Positions 31,942-41,431 of a stretch of DNA of 64,000 nucleotides are shown here, piece after piece. Every line of letters starts with the position of its first letter. Positions within the stretch are counted from its first letter, which is position 1. Where the stretch lies: contig NZ_CP036164.1 of NCBI RefSeq assembly GCF_004295485.1, positions 2,232,001 through 2,296,000 on the forward strand, read 5' to 3'. Origin of the DNA: Janibacter limosus (lineage in GTDB: Bacteria > Actinomycetota > Actinomycetes > Actinomycetales > Dermatophilaceae). Below the pieces are notes generated by a model that was not told where the DNA came from, made no database searches, and worked only from the letters and a program-made list of their open reading frames with translations. The translations under genes were made by a program, and so were the position numbers.

Positions 31942-33776
31942 CCGTGGCCCCGCAGGATGCTGCAGGCGGCAGCGGCGGGATCGCCCCCGGGACGGTCATC
32001 GTCGTGGGTTCCCTCGACGGGCTCCCCCGGCCCGCAGCACTCACGGCCCTGAGCTCTGGCGTCCACGCACGTTGGTCCCGCGGGCCGCAGACGGCGGAAG
32101 GTGCCGACGGGACGGTCTCGCTCGACGGCGTCACGATCGCCGACGGCCGGCTGCTGCGCTCCGGCGCTGAACTGCTGCAGGTGTGGGGTGGTCGTGAGCC
32201 TGCTCCCTTCGCCCACTGGTGGGGTCGGCACGCCCGCCAGGCCTCCTGCGCGTACGTGTGGCACGCCCCGACCGAGCGGCTCGTCGTGCTGCCCGACGCC
32301 CTGGGCGGGGCCACCGTCTTCGTCCACGAGGTCGGCGGGGTGCAGGTCCTCTCCTCCGACTACGCCGCCCTGATCGGCATGCTCGACGACCTCGGCCTGC
32401 GGCCGGAGAAGGACCTGATGTACCAGGTCGAGCGCACCGTCTTCGGGAGCGGCGGTCTCTACGAGACGAGCCATGTGGGTGGGCGCCGGGTCCCGACCTT
32501 CACCCACCTCGACATCACGTCGGGCGGGCTGCGTGAGGTCCGTTACGACGTGGCGCCTTCCCTCGACGAGCCGCGCAGCTACTACGAGGGCCTGGCCACG
32601 GTGCGGGCCGACGTCCTCGACTCGATCGCCGTCATCGCCGCGGCTCCGACCGAAGAGCGCATCGCTCACCTCACCGGCGGCTTCGACTCGCGCATGGTGC
32701 TCGGCGCGATCCTCGAGGCCGGTGTGCAGGACCGCTTCGAGTTCTTCTGCAGCGGACCGCCGGAGTCCCGCGACCGTGAGGTCGCCGACGGGCTGGCCCG
32801 CACGCTGGGTCTGGTGCGCTCCGCGTCGGCTGGCCTGGTCCCGCAACACGTGGGCAGCTTCAGCGACCAGCAGCTCGCCCTGCTCGGGTACACGGCGGGC
32901 ATGTCCAACGTCGGGCCGACCGGCACCGAGGACCCCCTCGACGTCATCGCGGCCGGCGGTGGCTACGGCGAGCTCTTCCGCTCCTTCTACACGCACGCCA
33001 TCACCGGGCAGGGTCCGGCTCCGTGGGCGGACGGGCGCGCTCTGATGACCGCGATGGTTGGCTCGGCTCCCGACCAGGGCATCCTCAGCCCACGCGCCTT
33101 CGACCTGCTCGCCGGGCGGCTCACCGACGTGCTCACCAGCATCCACGAGTCAGGCGTGCCCGCCGACTTCGTCGGCGACGTCTACTACTCCGACGTGCGC
33201 AACCGCTACCACATGGGCGCCACCTCGCTCAGCTGGAGCCGTGTGGGGGCGCGGGTCAACCCGCTGTACTCCGTCAGCGCCCTGCAGGCCGCGTGCGAGC
33301 TGCCCGGGATGGCACGGCGGGCCAACGTCCTCGGGTACGACCTGCTCGAGTCCTTCGGCCACGACCTCTCGCGCTACCCCTTCGACAAGGACCGCTCCTC
33401 GATCGAGTACCGGCGACAGCGACGACCGCGGCTTGGCCTGCCCTTCCCCGAGGGCCAGGTGACCTGGTCGGTGAAGCCCGCGCGTCCCACCAGCGGACCC
33501 GCTCCTGCACCGATGTCGGCAGAGCGCCGCGAGATCGTGCTGAAGCGGGCAAAGGCGCTCGACATCATCTTCTGGCAGTCGGTCAACCTCGAGTCGACCC
33601 AGGCCGTCCTGCGGCGCGTGATCGAGCAGACCGACCTGAGCACCTACGCCGAGGTCGTCAACGTGTCGTACCTGCAAGACCTGGCCCGCACGGGCACGTG
33701 GAACCGCAGTAGGGTGCGCCACCTGTACTGGGCGAGCACGATGCTCATGTGGTTCGGAGACGAGTCGCGGCTGTGA
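31938..33776 (+). CDS. Asparagine-synthase-like PP-loop protein (no glutaminase nucleophile)
   Basis: 612 residues. An N-terminal region (1-200) resembles the Ntn-type domain of asparagine synthetases (LVVLPDALGGATVFVHEVGG, VLSSDYAALI) but has no Cys2 nucleophile. The ATP-pyrophosphatase domain has the PP-loop LTGGFDSRM (residues 244-252), then GGYGELFRSFY. It would activate a carboxylate by adenylation and pass it to an amine or ammonia. In polysaccharide loci such proteins may amidate uronic acids. It is coupled to the upstream glycosyltransferase (ATGA). Confidence 0.75.
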   Translation: MTVAPQDAAGGSGGIAPGTVIVVGSLDGLPRPAALTALSSGVHARWSRGPQTAEGADGTVSLDGVTIADGRLLRSGAELLQVWGGREPAPFAHWWGRHARQASCAYVWHAPTERLVVLPDALGGATVFVHEVGGVQVLSSDYAALIGMLDDLGLRPEKDLMYQVERTVFGSGGLYETSHVGGRRVPTFTHLDITSGGLREVRYDVAPSLDEPRSYYEGLATVRADVLDSIAVIAAAPTEERIAHLTGGFDSRMVLGAILEAGVQDRFEFFCSGPPESRDREVADGLARTLGLVRSASAGLVPQHVGSFSDQQLALLGYTAGMSNVGPTGTEDPLDVIAAGGGYGELFRSFYTHAITGQGPAPWADGRALMTAMVGSAPDQGILSPRAFDLLAGRLTDVLTSIHESGVPADFVGDVYYSDVRNRYHMGATSLSWSRVGARVNPLYSVSALQAACELPGMARRANVLGYDLLESFGHDLSRYPFDKDRSSIEYRRQRRPRLGLPFPEGQVTWSVKPARPTSGPAPAPMSAERREIVLKRAKALDIIFWQSVNLESTQAVLRRVIEQTDLSTYAEVVNVSYLQDLARTGTWNRSRVRHLYWASTMLMWFGDESRL

Positions 33777-33901
33777 GCACCCATTCGATCGCCATCCTGC
33801 CCCGGCTGCCCTTTGGAGCGAACCCAGGGTCTGGGCCTGGCCCCTCTAGTCACATTCCAGCCGATAACGTGGCCAGACGTCCCTTCTAGGAGTAGTAGCA
33901 G

Positions 33902-34315
33902 ATGACCAAGCGCATGAGGTTCAGAGTCGACCCTGACGTGCCAGTACGCCGCTGGCAAATGGCCCTGACCTTCGGAGACGACGTACCACACAGTAAGAGC
34001 GCGGTGGTCGTCGTTCACCCCCGCGACCCTGACGGTGAACCCATTCACTCCTTGCGTCGCGAGGGATGGTTCTACAGCGAACGCTTCGACGCGAACTTCG
34101 CCTACTTGCCAGCTTCCCCGCCCGGCCAGGAGATTCTGCTCCCTCCGCAAGAGTCGGACGTTTACGTCTCGGAGATCGAGGTCGAAGTGAGGCCGTTCAA
34201 TTCACCACAGCTAGATGTCACTACCGTTGGACCGTTGATCTTCCTCCCGATGGACGACGACGCGCCAACGGAAACAACCGTAGCGGCATACCTCGCGGAG
34301 GAAATCGATGACTGA
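33902..34315 (+). CDS. Hypothetical protein, first gene of the lower-GC cassette
   Basis: 137 residues, MTKRMRFRVDPDVPVRRWQM at the start, then FGDDVPHSKSAVVVVHPRD and an acidic end. It looks like a soluble all-beta domain; I recognise no family. AGGAG sits nine bases before the ATG. Its end overlaps the next gene by 8 bp. It carries many A/T-ending codons. Confidence 0.65.
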   Translation: MTKRMRFRVDPDVPVRRWQMALTFGDDVPHSKSAVVVVHPRDPDGEPIHSLRREGWFYSERFDANFAYLPASPPGQEILLPPQESDVYVSEIEVEVRPFNSPQLDVTTVGPLIFLPMDDDAPTETTVAAYLAEEIDD

Positions 34316-36362
34316 CCTGGACGCTTCTGTTGTAATCGGGTTCAAGGACTGGGGTACAGACCGGCTGGCCAGATGCGTCTCGTCAATCCACGCCTCGCTT
34401 TCTGGTCACCCTCACGAAGTCATCGTCTCTGATTACGGTAGCGAAAACGCCGAGGCAGTCCGCGCAGCCGCCGAAGCGGCCGGTGCGACCGTGATCCGCA
34501 CTGAGACGGACGGGACGTGGTCAAGCGGCAGGGCCCAGAACGCTGGATTCGCCCATGCCACAGGGCGGGTGTTCATGAACACCGACGCTGACATGATCTT
34601 CACCCCGCACGCACTGGCAAGAGTCGTCGAGCGTCTGTCCGAAGCCCCGTCCGAGGCCATTATTCTGCAGTCACGAGATCTCCCATACAGCGTCACGGAA
34701 CAAGATTTGTTGGATCCGGATTGGCAGGACCTTGCGACCGTTGCCACGGTGCGCCCTCGATGGGGGTGCGGAGGGTTGGTCGCAACCCACCGCGACACGT
34801 ACCTGAAGTTGCGTGGCTACGACGAGCGCATGCACACGTACGGTGGCGAAGACATCGACTACCTCAAGAGACTCCGCAGATCTGGGGCCACCATCCACTG
34901 GCTCGACGAGCCGTCGGTTCGCATGTACCACGTGTGGCACCCTTCGACCAGTGCCGCCGCCGCGCAAGACCCTGCAGCCACGGCCGCCATAAAGCGGAAC
35001 AGAGAGCTCCACACGAACGACAACACCACCGTACGCAACGTGGTCCGGTGGACTCACCGTCACCCTGAAGCGCCCCCGGTGGTGAGCGTCATGGTCAACT
35101 GCGAGGAGTACACGGATCCATCCGACGGCGCCGTCGAGATCTCCACGTTGCTGGGCCAGACATTGACTGACATCGAGATCGTTCTGGTCGGGGGCGATTC
35201 GTCCTGGCAGAGGTTCTTCAACGATCCCCGAGTTGCAGTGGCTCCTCGGCTGGATGACGGCTGGGTAGCTGCTATCAAGCACTCACGCGGAACCTTCATC
35301 ACTTTGCACGCCCGACGTCAGCTCCACGTCAGCAATCGCCTCGAGCGACTCGTAAACCTCACATCAACCTCTGGCCGCGCAATCGCAGACTCCACGGCAA
35401 TGGTAACCAGATCGTCCAGCGGAGTTTTCTCCCCCGTCGCGGCCTCGATCCTGAACACCTTCCCTAATCCATGGAGTTCTGTCCTCATCCCACGTCAGAA
35501 CGCTCTCGACGGGCTTTCGGGCGCACAGTCAGGGTCCCCCGAGGATCTCTTGTACGCAATCCTACGGGGCGGTGTTTTCATAACCGCAGAAGAAGCGCTG
35601 GGCAGCGTGTTCACGGCTCCAGCCGAGATCGAACTCCAGCAGGACCTCGCCAAGAGCGCAGACTCCCGCCGACGATTGGAGTGGGGCGGCAGCGACAAAT
35701 CTTGGCTCGACAATTTCCAAATCGCGGGCCACCTCGAGCCTGCCACCAAACTTGCGGCCGAAACCTACGATGAGCAGTACGACTTTATCCTCGTCACGCC
35801 CTCTGCGCACGATTTGGCCGTCGAGGCAACCTCGAAACTCTCAAGCGGGCTGATGAGATCTACGCTAGTGACAGACGGTGAAGGCACCGAGTTGTTCTCG
35901 ATCGTCAGGCATTCGGGCCTGTCATTCGCCGACGTATCGCTGATGCGGTCAACCCGCGAATCGACCGTTCTGGGAGAAGCTACTGCTCGTAGCCGCACCT
36001 CGATGGCAACCGTCGACGATTCAACAGAAATCGATGTCGTCATGGACGAATGCAGCAGGATCTACACGAGCGACCCCACTGCGGCCACTTGGATAGTCGT
36101 CAGTTTCGCGAACGACTCAGGGATCGCAGGAGTGTTCCACGGGTTGGAACGCATGTCGGGCCTGACCTGCGTTCTTCGACGCGACGTGATCGACGAATTC
36201 TCACATCACCGCCTTGTCATGGCCGCCCTGGAGAACAAGAGTGACGGAATTTCAGCCTTGAACCGAGTACGTGCCATAGCCCCAGCTGGTGCAAGCGTCG
36301 AACTTCGATGCCGCCCAGCAGTCATTTCGCTTTCCCAGTTGACTAAGGTAGATGCTCGATGA
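34308..36362 (+). CDS. GT2 glycosyltransferase with a second, degenerate GT domain
   Basis: 684 residues. The first GT-A domain (about 5-235) has VVIGFKDWGTDRLARCVSSI, MNTDADMIF (DxD metal site near residue 93) and the acceptor motif THYGG-like YGGEDIDYLKRL (about 178-189). A second GT2-like region (about 262-400; VVSVMVNCEEY, LLGQTLTDIEIVLVGGDS) lacks a clear DxD. The C-terminal 280 residues are unassigned. It is probably a polysaccharide chain-elongating enzyme. Its stop overlaps the next start (ATGA). Confidence 0.8.
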   Translation: MTDLDASVVIGFKDWGTDRLARCVSSIHASLSGHPHEVIVSDYGSENAEAVRAAAEAAGATVIRTETDGTWSSGRAQNAGFAHATGRVFMNTDADMIFTPHALARVVERLSEAPSEAIILQSRDLPYSVTEQDLLDPDWQDLATVATVRPRWGCGGLVATHRDTYLKLRGYDERMHTYGGEDIDYLKRLRRSGATIHWLDEPSVRMYHVWHPSTSAAAAQDPAATAAIKRNRELHTNDNTTVRNVVRWTHRHPEAPPVVSVMVNCEEYTDPSDGAVEISTLLGQTLTDIEIVLVGGDSSWQRFFNDPRVAVAPRLDDGWVAAIKHSRGTFITLHARRQLHVSNRLERLVNLTSTSGRAIADSTAMVTRSSSGVFSPVAASILNTFPNPWSSVLIPRQNALDGLSGAQSGSPEDLLYAILRGGVFITAEEALGSVFTAPAEIELQQDLAKSADSRRRLEWGGSDKSWLDNFQIAGHLEPATKLAAETYDEQYDFILVTPSAHDLAVEATSKLSSGLMRSTLVTDGEGTELFSIVRHSGLSFADVSLMRSTRESTVLGEATARSRTSMATVDDSTEIDVVMDECSRIYTSDPTAATWIVVSFANDSGIAGVFHGLERMSGLTCVLRRDVIDEFSHHRLVMAALENKSDGISALNRVRAIAPAGASVELRCRPAVISLSQLTKVDAR

Positions 36363-36967
36363 AGTTCACAATGGCTGTCGACCGCGTGCGAACAGTGTTT
36401 CACTGCACGGGCGAGGAATTCGACGGCGTGCCGCCAATTCAACGCTTCGACGTGGGCGCCCCAGTGAAGTCGATGACGCCGGACCGGACAGCGGTCGCAC
36501 TTGCGATGCTGTTCCACCCCTGGATTGCCGGGACGATAGTTTTCCCCGAGGCAATATCACCACTCGTCGCCAACCGGATTACTCAGTTTTTCGGCGCACG
36601 AACCACCTTGCCGAGTCCAGTTCGTGGGGGAGATTGGCCAATCCTCCCAGGCGCTCGCCGCATCCGCATCACGACGCCTGAGACGGAATCACCTTCGCGA
36701 ATGAAGGAGCATCTGCTCAGCCTCACTTCACTGGCTCGTCAGGAGTCCTTCGCATCGGCGCCAGATCGCACGGCAATCCCCAGCTCCCTCTACCTCCTTC
36801 GGCCACCTGCATTGGAAAACGCACATCAAATCCAACTTCTCGGCCTGGGCGCTCTCTTGGCTGCCGATCTGCAGGGACGCATCCTCGTCACCGATCGCGC
36901 GCATGCTCTGCCGCCCGAGGTATCGCTTCTTCTGGATTCCGTCGGACTTGGCCTCGCGGGAGCGTGA
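36359..36967 (+). CDS. Hypothetical protein, coupled to GT2
   Basis: 202 residues, MKFTMAVDRVRTVFHCTGEE at the start; moderate hydrophobicity (LAMLFHPWIAGTIVFPEAIS) but no clear membrane helix. No family recognised. The ATGA overlap with the glycosyltransferase before it and the 3-bp gap to the next one place it firmly in the same transcript, so it may be an accessory or partner of these glycosyltransferases. Confidence 0.65.
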   Translation: MKFTMAVDRVRTVFHCTGEEFDGVPPIQRFDVGAPVKSMTPDRTAVALAMLFHPWIAGTIVFPEAISPLVANRITQFFGARTTLPSPVRGGDWPILPGARRIRITTPETESPSRMKEHLLSLTSLARQESFASAPDRTAIPSSLYLLRPPALENAHQIQLLGLGALLAADLQGRILVTDRAHALPPEVSLLLDSVGLGLAGA

Positions 36968-36970
36968 ACG

Positions 36971-38203
36971 ATGACCGCTGAGCCACGATTGGTTATCACC
37001 TACAATTTCCCACCGTTCTCAGACGCTTCTGCGGTCACGGCAGCTAAGCGGATTGTTGATGCGGGTGAGGACGTTCACGTCGTGATGCAGGACTTGTCCA
37101 AAGTCCGACCGCGCGATGAAACGCTTTGGCAGTTGGTTGCGCCGTTCGTTCAGGAGCGCCACATCCTGCGCGGACCCGTCCAGTTCTTGACTTGGTCCTC
37201 CTTGGAGTCCTTCATCGATCAGGGCCTCGCCAGACTGATCGCCAAGGGCCCCTTGAGCAGGTACGACAGAATGTACTCGCGAACCATGTGGCCACATTCG
37301 CACTTGCTGGCCGGAGCGATTCGGGTTAGGTCACCCAAGACGACGTGGCAAGCGGAATTCTCGGACCCGCTGTTATGGCACGTAGACGGCAAGACCCGGC
37401 ACAGTCCGACGTTGCCGCACAACAAGATGACAAGAAGTCTCGTTCGCGCACTGCCCGCACGATACCAACGCCTCTTGGGCGATCGGCCCGAGACTCTCCA
37501 GCTTGTGCAGTTCCTCCCGTTCGCGCTCGCGGACGAGATCATCTTTACGAACGACCAACAACGGGAGTTGATGCTGGGGGACCTGCCAGATGGACGAATG
37601 GCAGACGTGGTCTTCCAGAAGAGCGTTGTAAGTGCGCACCCGACCCCACCGTCTTCGTGGGCGAATCTGGCCGACGGGCCGGGGCCAGAGGACAATGGAC
37701 GCGTCCACTTCGGATATTTCGGAAGCCTCTATCCCAATCGCGGCCTAGGCGCGCTGTTGGAAGCTATTCGCATCCTGCCGCCCAGCGACCAAGACCGCTT
37801 GAGTGTTGACCTATTCACCCCGAATGTCACCCAGAGCGAAGGCGTCATCAAACGCATGAAGCTGGGCGACATTGTCCACGCTAAACGAGCACTGCCCTAC
37901 ACGCGATTCATGTCTGTGGCCGCCAAGTACGACTATCTGCTCGTGTTCGACACCCAGGGCGGAGATTTCCCCGTCGCAAATCCGTTCCTGCCGTCCAAAA
38001 TCAGCGACTATCTCGGAACGGGCGCAGAAGTAATGGTGGTTGTGGCTCCAGGCAGCGAACTGGAGAAGCGCGCGTACGAGTATGAGGCGAGAGTCGGAGA
38101 CGTGGGATCCATCGCACGTTGCTTGGGGCGCGCCATCCGGTCGCGGTCCTCGGAGGTCCCTCGCCCCGTCACAAGTGGCCAAGCAATCTCAAGTTCCCGC
38201 TAG
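36971..38203 (+). CDS. GT-B fold glycosyltransferase (GT4-like)
   Basis: 410 residues. The N-terminal Rossmann half opens LVITYNFPPFSDASAVTAAK, like GT4 enzymes. The C-terminal half has VHFGYFGSLYPNRGLGALLEA and a donor-binding stretch NPFLPSKISDYLGTGAEVMV, corresponding to the PxKxxEYxxxG region of GT4. It is predicted to use a nucleotide sugar in the cytoplasm. The closest class of substrate is unknown. ATG 36971 lies 3 bp after the previous stop. Confidence 0.78.
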   Translation: MTAEPRLVITYNFPPFSDASAVTAAKRIVDAGEDVHVVMQDLSKVRPRDETLWQLVAPFVQERHILRGPVQFLTWSSLESFIDQGLARLIAKGPLSRYDRMYSRTMWPHSHLLAGAIRVRSPKTTWQAEFSDPLLWHVDGKTRHSPTLPHNKMTRSLVRALPARYQRLLGDRPETLQLVQFLPFALADEIIFTNDQQRELMLGDLPDGRMADVVFQKSVVSAHPTPPSSWANLADGPGPEDNGRVHFGYFGSLYPNRGLGALLEAIRILPPSDQDRLSVDLFTPNVTQSEGVIKRMKLGDIVHAKRALPYTRFMSVAAKYDYLLVFDTQGGDFPVANPFLPSKISDYLGTGAEVMVVVAPGSELEKRAYEYEARVGDVGSIARCLGRAIRSRSSEVPRPVTSGQAISSSR

Positions 38204-38212
38204 ACTCCAAGA

Positions 38213-39448
38213 ATGCTCACCCACTCCCACTTCGACGTCCAGTGTTGGACTCTGAGGTTCGGCCTCGAAGCCGACGACCGCCATCGGGGCCCTGGGCAAA
38301 GCGGCACTGACATCGGCTTCAAAGCTCAACAGATTCACGTCGAACTTCCGGTAGCCCCCGTCAAAGCTCCGCACCCGGACGCGGAGGCTCTAGCCGTCCT
38401 CACCATCGTACGGCCGTGGATCGGCTCCTCGCTTCAGGTGACTCGAGGCGTCTCGCAAGAATTCCAGGACGAGGTGTTCCGACTGTTCAGGATCGAAGTT
38501 GGTCCAGTGCACAAGTACCTCAAACCACGCAGCCAAGGCAGCGTTCCGGTCCTTTCGTACAGCGCCGGATTCGACTCGACAGCAGCCTCTGCACTGTTTC
38601 CAGAGTTCCCGCACGTTCACCACCGGAGGGTGAGCCACCCTGCCGTTCCGGACCCTGGCACCTACAGAGCGGACGCGATTGAATCGCTGGTAACTGCTGC
38701 CGGTGACCGCGGTCGCGACGTTTATATAACCCGGACCGACTTCGAGCACATCGTCGACCCATACCCATCGCTCCCACATTGGTTTGGATTTGCCGTGGGC
38801 CCGCTGTTGCTCAGTGAGCACTTGGACGCGGGCGCTCTTGTTTTGGGCGGCACGCTCGAAACCAGATACATGGACATGGGTCGTCGATGGACGGGTCCGC
38901 CTCCGACTGAATCGGGAATCGATCCACTGCCCCGACTCGTCGGCATGCCTGTCATGAGGCCACTGGTTGGCATCTCTGAGATTGGAACCATGGAGCTGAC
39001 CCTCAAGTCCGATCTTAAGAACTTCGCTCGGTCATGCGTTGCTGGCAGCGTCGAAGACGCTTGCCACCGTTGCAGCAAGTGCATTCGGAAGGATTTGATT
39101 CGGGCTGTGATCACCGGTGACGCCACGGGGGCCCGCTCCATTCCTGACGATGCTCCAGGCTGGGGTCCGTTTGCTGCGGACCCCCCTTTCTACATGCAAG
39201 CTCAGTACGAGTGGGTGATCGCGCGACTCCCTCGGGAAGACTGGCCAGGTGGGCTGTCACGTCTGGCCACGAAACTCCCCAGAGCCAGCCTGGAACGGAC
39301 CGAGTGGATGGGACGAGCGTACTCACCGGCTGTCGACAGTGCGATCCCTCCGCAATGGCGCGAATTGTCCCGGCAGCGAATTGCGGAGCGACTCGGATGG
39401 ATGCAGGAACTTGACGTGGACCACATGCAAGCTTGGGACCGCACATAA
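38213..39448 (+). CDS. PP-loop ATPase with QueC-like zinc motif
   Basis: 411 residues. The PP-loop is VLSYSAGFDSTAASALF (SAGFDS near 114-119). A four-cysteine cluster C-x8-C-x2-C-x2-C lies at about 274-289 (CVAGSVEDACHRCSKCIRKD), the spacing of the zinc site in QueC-type ATP pyrophosphatases. The remainder does not look like QueC, and no other queuosine gene is near. It may adenylate a carboxylate for amidation or nitrile formation on the polysaccharide. The start is ATG 38213, 9 bp after the previous stop. Confidence 0.72.
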   Translation: MLTHSHFDVQCWTLRFGLEADDRHRGPGQSGTDIGFKAQQIHVELPVAPVKAPHPDAEALAVLTIVRPWIGSSLQVTRGVSQEFQDEVFRLFRIEVGPVHKYLKPRSQGSVPVLSYSAGFDSTAASALFPEFPHVHHRRVSHPAVPDPGTYRADAIESLVTAAGDRGRDVYITRTDFEHIVDPYPSLPHWFGFAVGPLLLSEHLDAGALVLGGTLETRYMDMGRRWTGPPPTESGIDPLPRLVGMPVMRPLVGISEIGTMELTLKSDLKNFARSCVAGSVEDACHRCSKCIRKDLIRAVITGDATGARSIPDDAPGWGPFAADPPFYMQAQYEWVIARLPREDWPGGLSRLATKLPRASLERTEWMGRAYSPAVDSAIPPQWRELSRQRIAERLGWMQELDVDHMQAWDRT

Positions 39449-39550
39449 ACCAGACAGGCTTCACCAGCCTCGATCGTTTGCGTCCCGAGGCACGATACTG
39501 GGCATGGTGGGCCGTGCCCACGGTCGCTGGCTTGGCGCCAGGCACGTGCG

Positions 39551-41305
39551 CTAGATCCGCTCGTCCACCCATTCCAGGAGCCGCGCCTTGCCGACGTCCC
39601 CAATTGAGAAGTCGGAGGACATGTCCCGCTGAGCGTCGCCCGATTCTCCTTGAACCCCTAAGTACGACCCGCGCTTGTGGCACACAATGTCGTAGAAAAA
39701 GTCATGGGGCATGGCTTCTGTAGCCAGTGCTGCGACTTGGACCCCTGACTTACTGAAGGCCAGGTTCGAGAGCGCTGCGCCCATGTTGCCAACCACCACT
39801 CGAGCCGCTTTAAAGGTGGCTACCTGCTCCAGAAAGGTCATCTTTTCAGGGTTCACGAATTCAAACCCTCGGGCGCTCAGACTAGACACGATTCGATCTT
39901 CGTCCAGCAGGCGCCGACGACCATATGCATTCCTGCTGACGTAGATCCGTTCAGAGCCCGCTGGTTCCACCGTTCGCGTTACATGCTCTAGGTACTGGAT
40001 TGCTTCGGGCGCCTTCGATGTTGGATGCCATGACAGGCTACCCAGAACACCCAAGGAATCGAACTCCCAAGGGCCCTCACCTACCCACGCAACGTCGTCG
40101 CTCCCAAAGCCCGCAAGCTCGAGACAATCGGAAACGACGGCCTTCATGGGTCCACGCTGCTCCGAAACGATCAAAAGGGGCTTATCGCGCAGATTCAAGA
40201 CTGGGAGGAGGCTCAATTTGGCGAATGCGTCGACGAGCCAATGTCCGTAATTGCTGTCCCAGGCGCTCTTGAGAAAGACCGGTGTTCGACCAGCACGCTT
40301 GGGCCCTTCTGAGGGATCGAACTTGCGTCGGGCCACCCATCTCGTGGCTCCTGCTTGCCGATCCATCCCCTGATATTTTGGCACATTAGCAATGCAGTTG
40401 ATGGACTCCTCGAGAATTTCACCCGAGGAGGTCAAGACGGCTGCCCCCAGCGTAGTGGCGTTTTCGAGCACGCCGCTCGACACGGTGCCGAGGTCAACTG
40501 GAGACTGGTGAATGATTCGGTCAAATGAGGCTACAACGTTGCCATTTGCCCCGTACAGTTCGCCTCCTATCCGGTCGTACGGCGTGGTTCGCACCGAGGA
40601 CGCACCCCGGACGATCCTGTCCAGCGAAGCACGCCGCCACGTCTGACCTGCGGTCGGCTTCTTTCGGATGATCACAGCATGGCCAATAAGAGTCACGGAC
40701 TCGAACGTCTCACGGCAGTAGGCCTCGAACTCTGAGCGCGGGGGGTCTGCCACTACACCAGCGACGAAGCCCCTCGCAATTTGAGCCACATAGTCAAAGG
40801 CCGATTCAGGATGCCCTCCCGAGTAAGTGTCAATGTAGGACCCGAAACTTGTGTGGATATCCTCGACCACATACACCCCCCCTGGTTCAACAACGGGGTA
40901 CAAGATTTCGAAACTGGTGATCTGGTGACCCCACCTGTGTGAACCATCCTCAATTATTATACGGGGGGAATATCTGTCAGCGAGCGAACCAATGAAATCA
41001 AGGTCCCCTTGGTCACCTAGTTCGACACGGATCCGGCCACCTTCGAGCTCCTTGCATGCTGGGCTGATGTCTACCCCGACAATCTGTGCGTTCGGAAAGT
41101 ACTCCTCCCACATGCGCGTTGATGCGCCCTTGTGGACGCCAACCTCGAGGACAGTCATGTCCTCGTTCCGGAGGTGCGCCACGTGCTGCTCATAGACAGT
41201 GAGATACCCGTGATACTTGGACGACTTGTCCGTCCCTGCCCTCAACCCAATCGCGTCGAGGTCCCCTGGGGCTTGGACGGGTGGCGCTGAGGTGGTGTAG
41301 CGCAT
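39551..41305 (-). CDS. Fusion of SAM methyltransferase and GT61 glycosyltransferase
   Basis: 584 residues. Residues 1-235 are a class I methyltransferase of the CmcI/MycE-like type (AGTDKSSKYHGYLTVYEQH; VLEVGVHKGASTRMWEEYF; IIIEDGSHRWGHQI). From about 250 a GT61 (DUF563) domain follows: SNYGHWLVDAFAKLSLLPV, ERIYVSRNAYGRRRLLDED and RVVVGNMGAALSNLAFSKSG. In most GT61 enzymes the last motif is GxHGA; here His is Met. It probably adds and methylates a sugar in one polypeptide. ATG 41305 has GGAG six bases upstream. It runs opposite to its neighbours. Confidence 0.8.
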   Translation of the reverse strand: MRYTTSAPPVQAPGDLDAIGLRAGTDKSSKYHGYLTVYEQHVAHLRNEDMTVLEVGVHKGASTRMWEEYFPNAQIVGVDISPACKELEGGRIRVELGDQGDLDFIGSLADRYSPRIIIEDGSHRWGHQITSFEILYPVVEPGGVYVVEDIHTSFGSYIDTYSGGHPESAFDYVAQIARGFVAGVVADPPRSEFEAYCRETFESVTLIGHAVIIRKKPTAGQTWRRASLDRIVRGASSVRTTPYDRIGGELYGANGNVVASFDRIIHQSPVDLGTVSSGVLENATTLGAAVLTSSGEILEESINCIANVPKYQGMDRQAGATRWVARRKFDPSEGPKRAGRTPVFLKSAWDSNYGHWLVDAFAKLSLLPVLNLRDKPLLIVSEQRGPMKAVVSDCLELAGFGSDDVAWVGEGPWEFDSLGVLGSLSWHPTSKAPEAIQYLEHVTRTVEPAGSERIYVSRNAYGRRRLLDEDRIVSSLSARGFEFVNPEKMTFLEQVATFKAARVVVGNMGAALSNLAFSKSGVQVAALATEAMPHDFFYDIVCHKRGSYLGVQGESGDAQRDMSSDFSIGDVGKARLLEWVDERI

Positions 41306-41431
41306 CAGTACTCCGAGTTCTGTTAGCAAGGCTCGCCGACAACCTACTGGAGAAGGGCCGCCGCGTCTGCCGGTCGGAGGTTTCCATACTACCGTGTGCC
41401 TCGACCGCTGCGATCAAGGAGACAGTGCACG

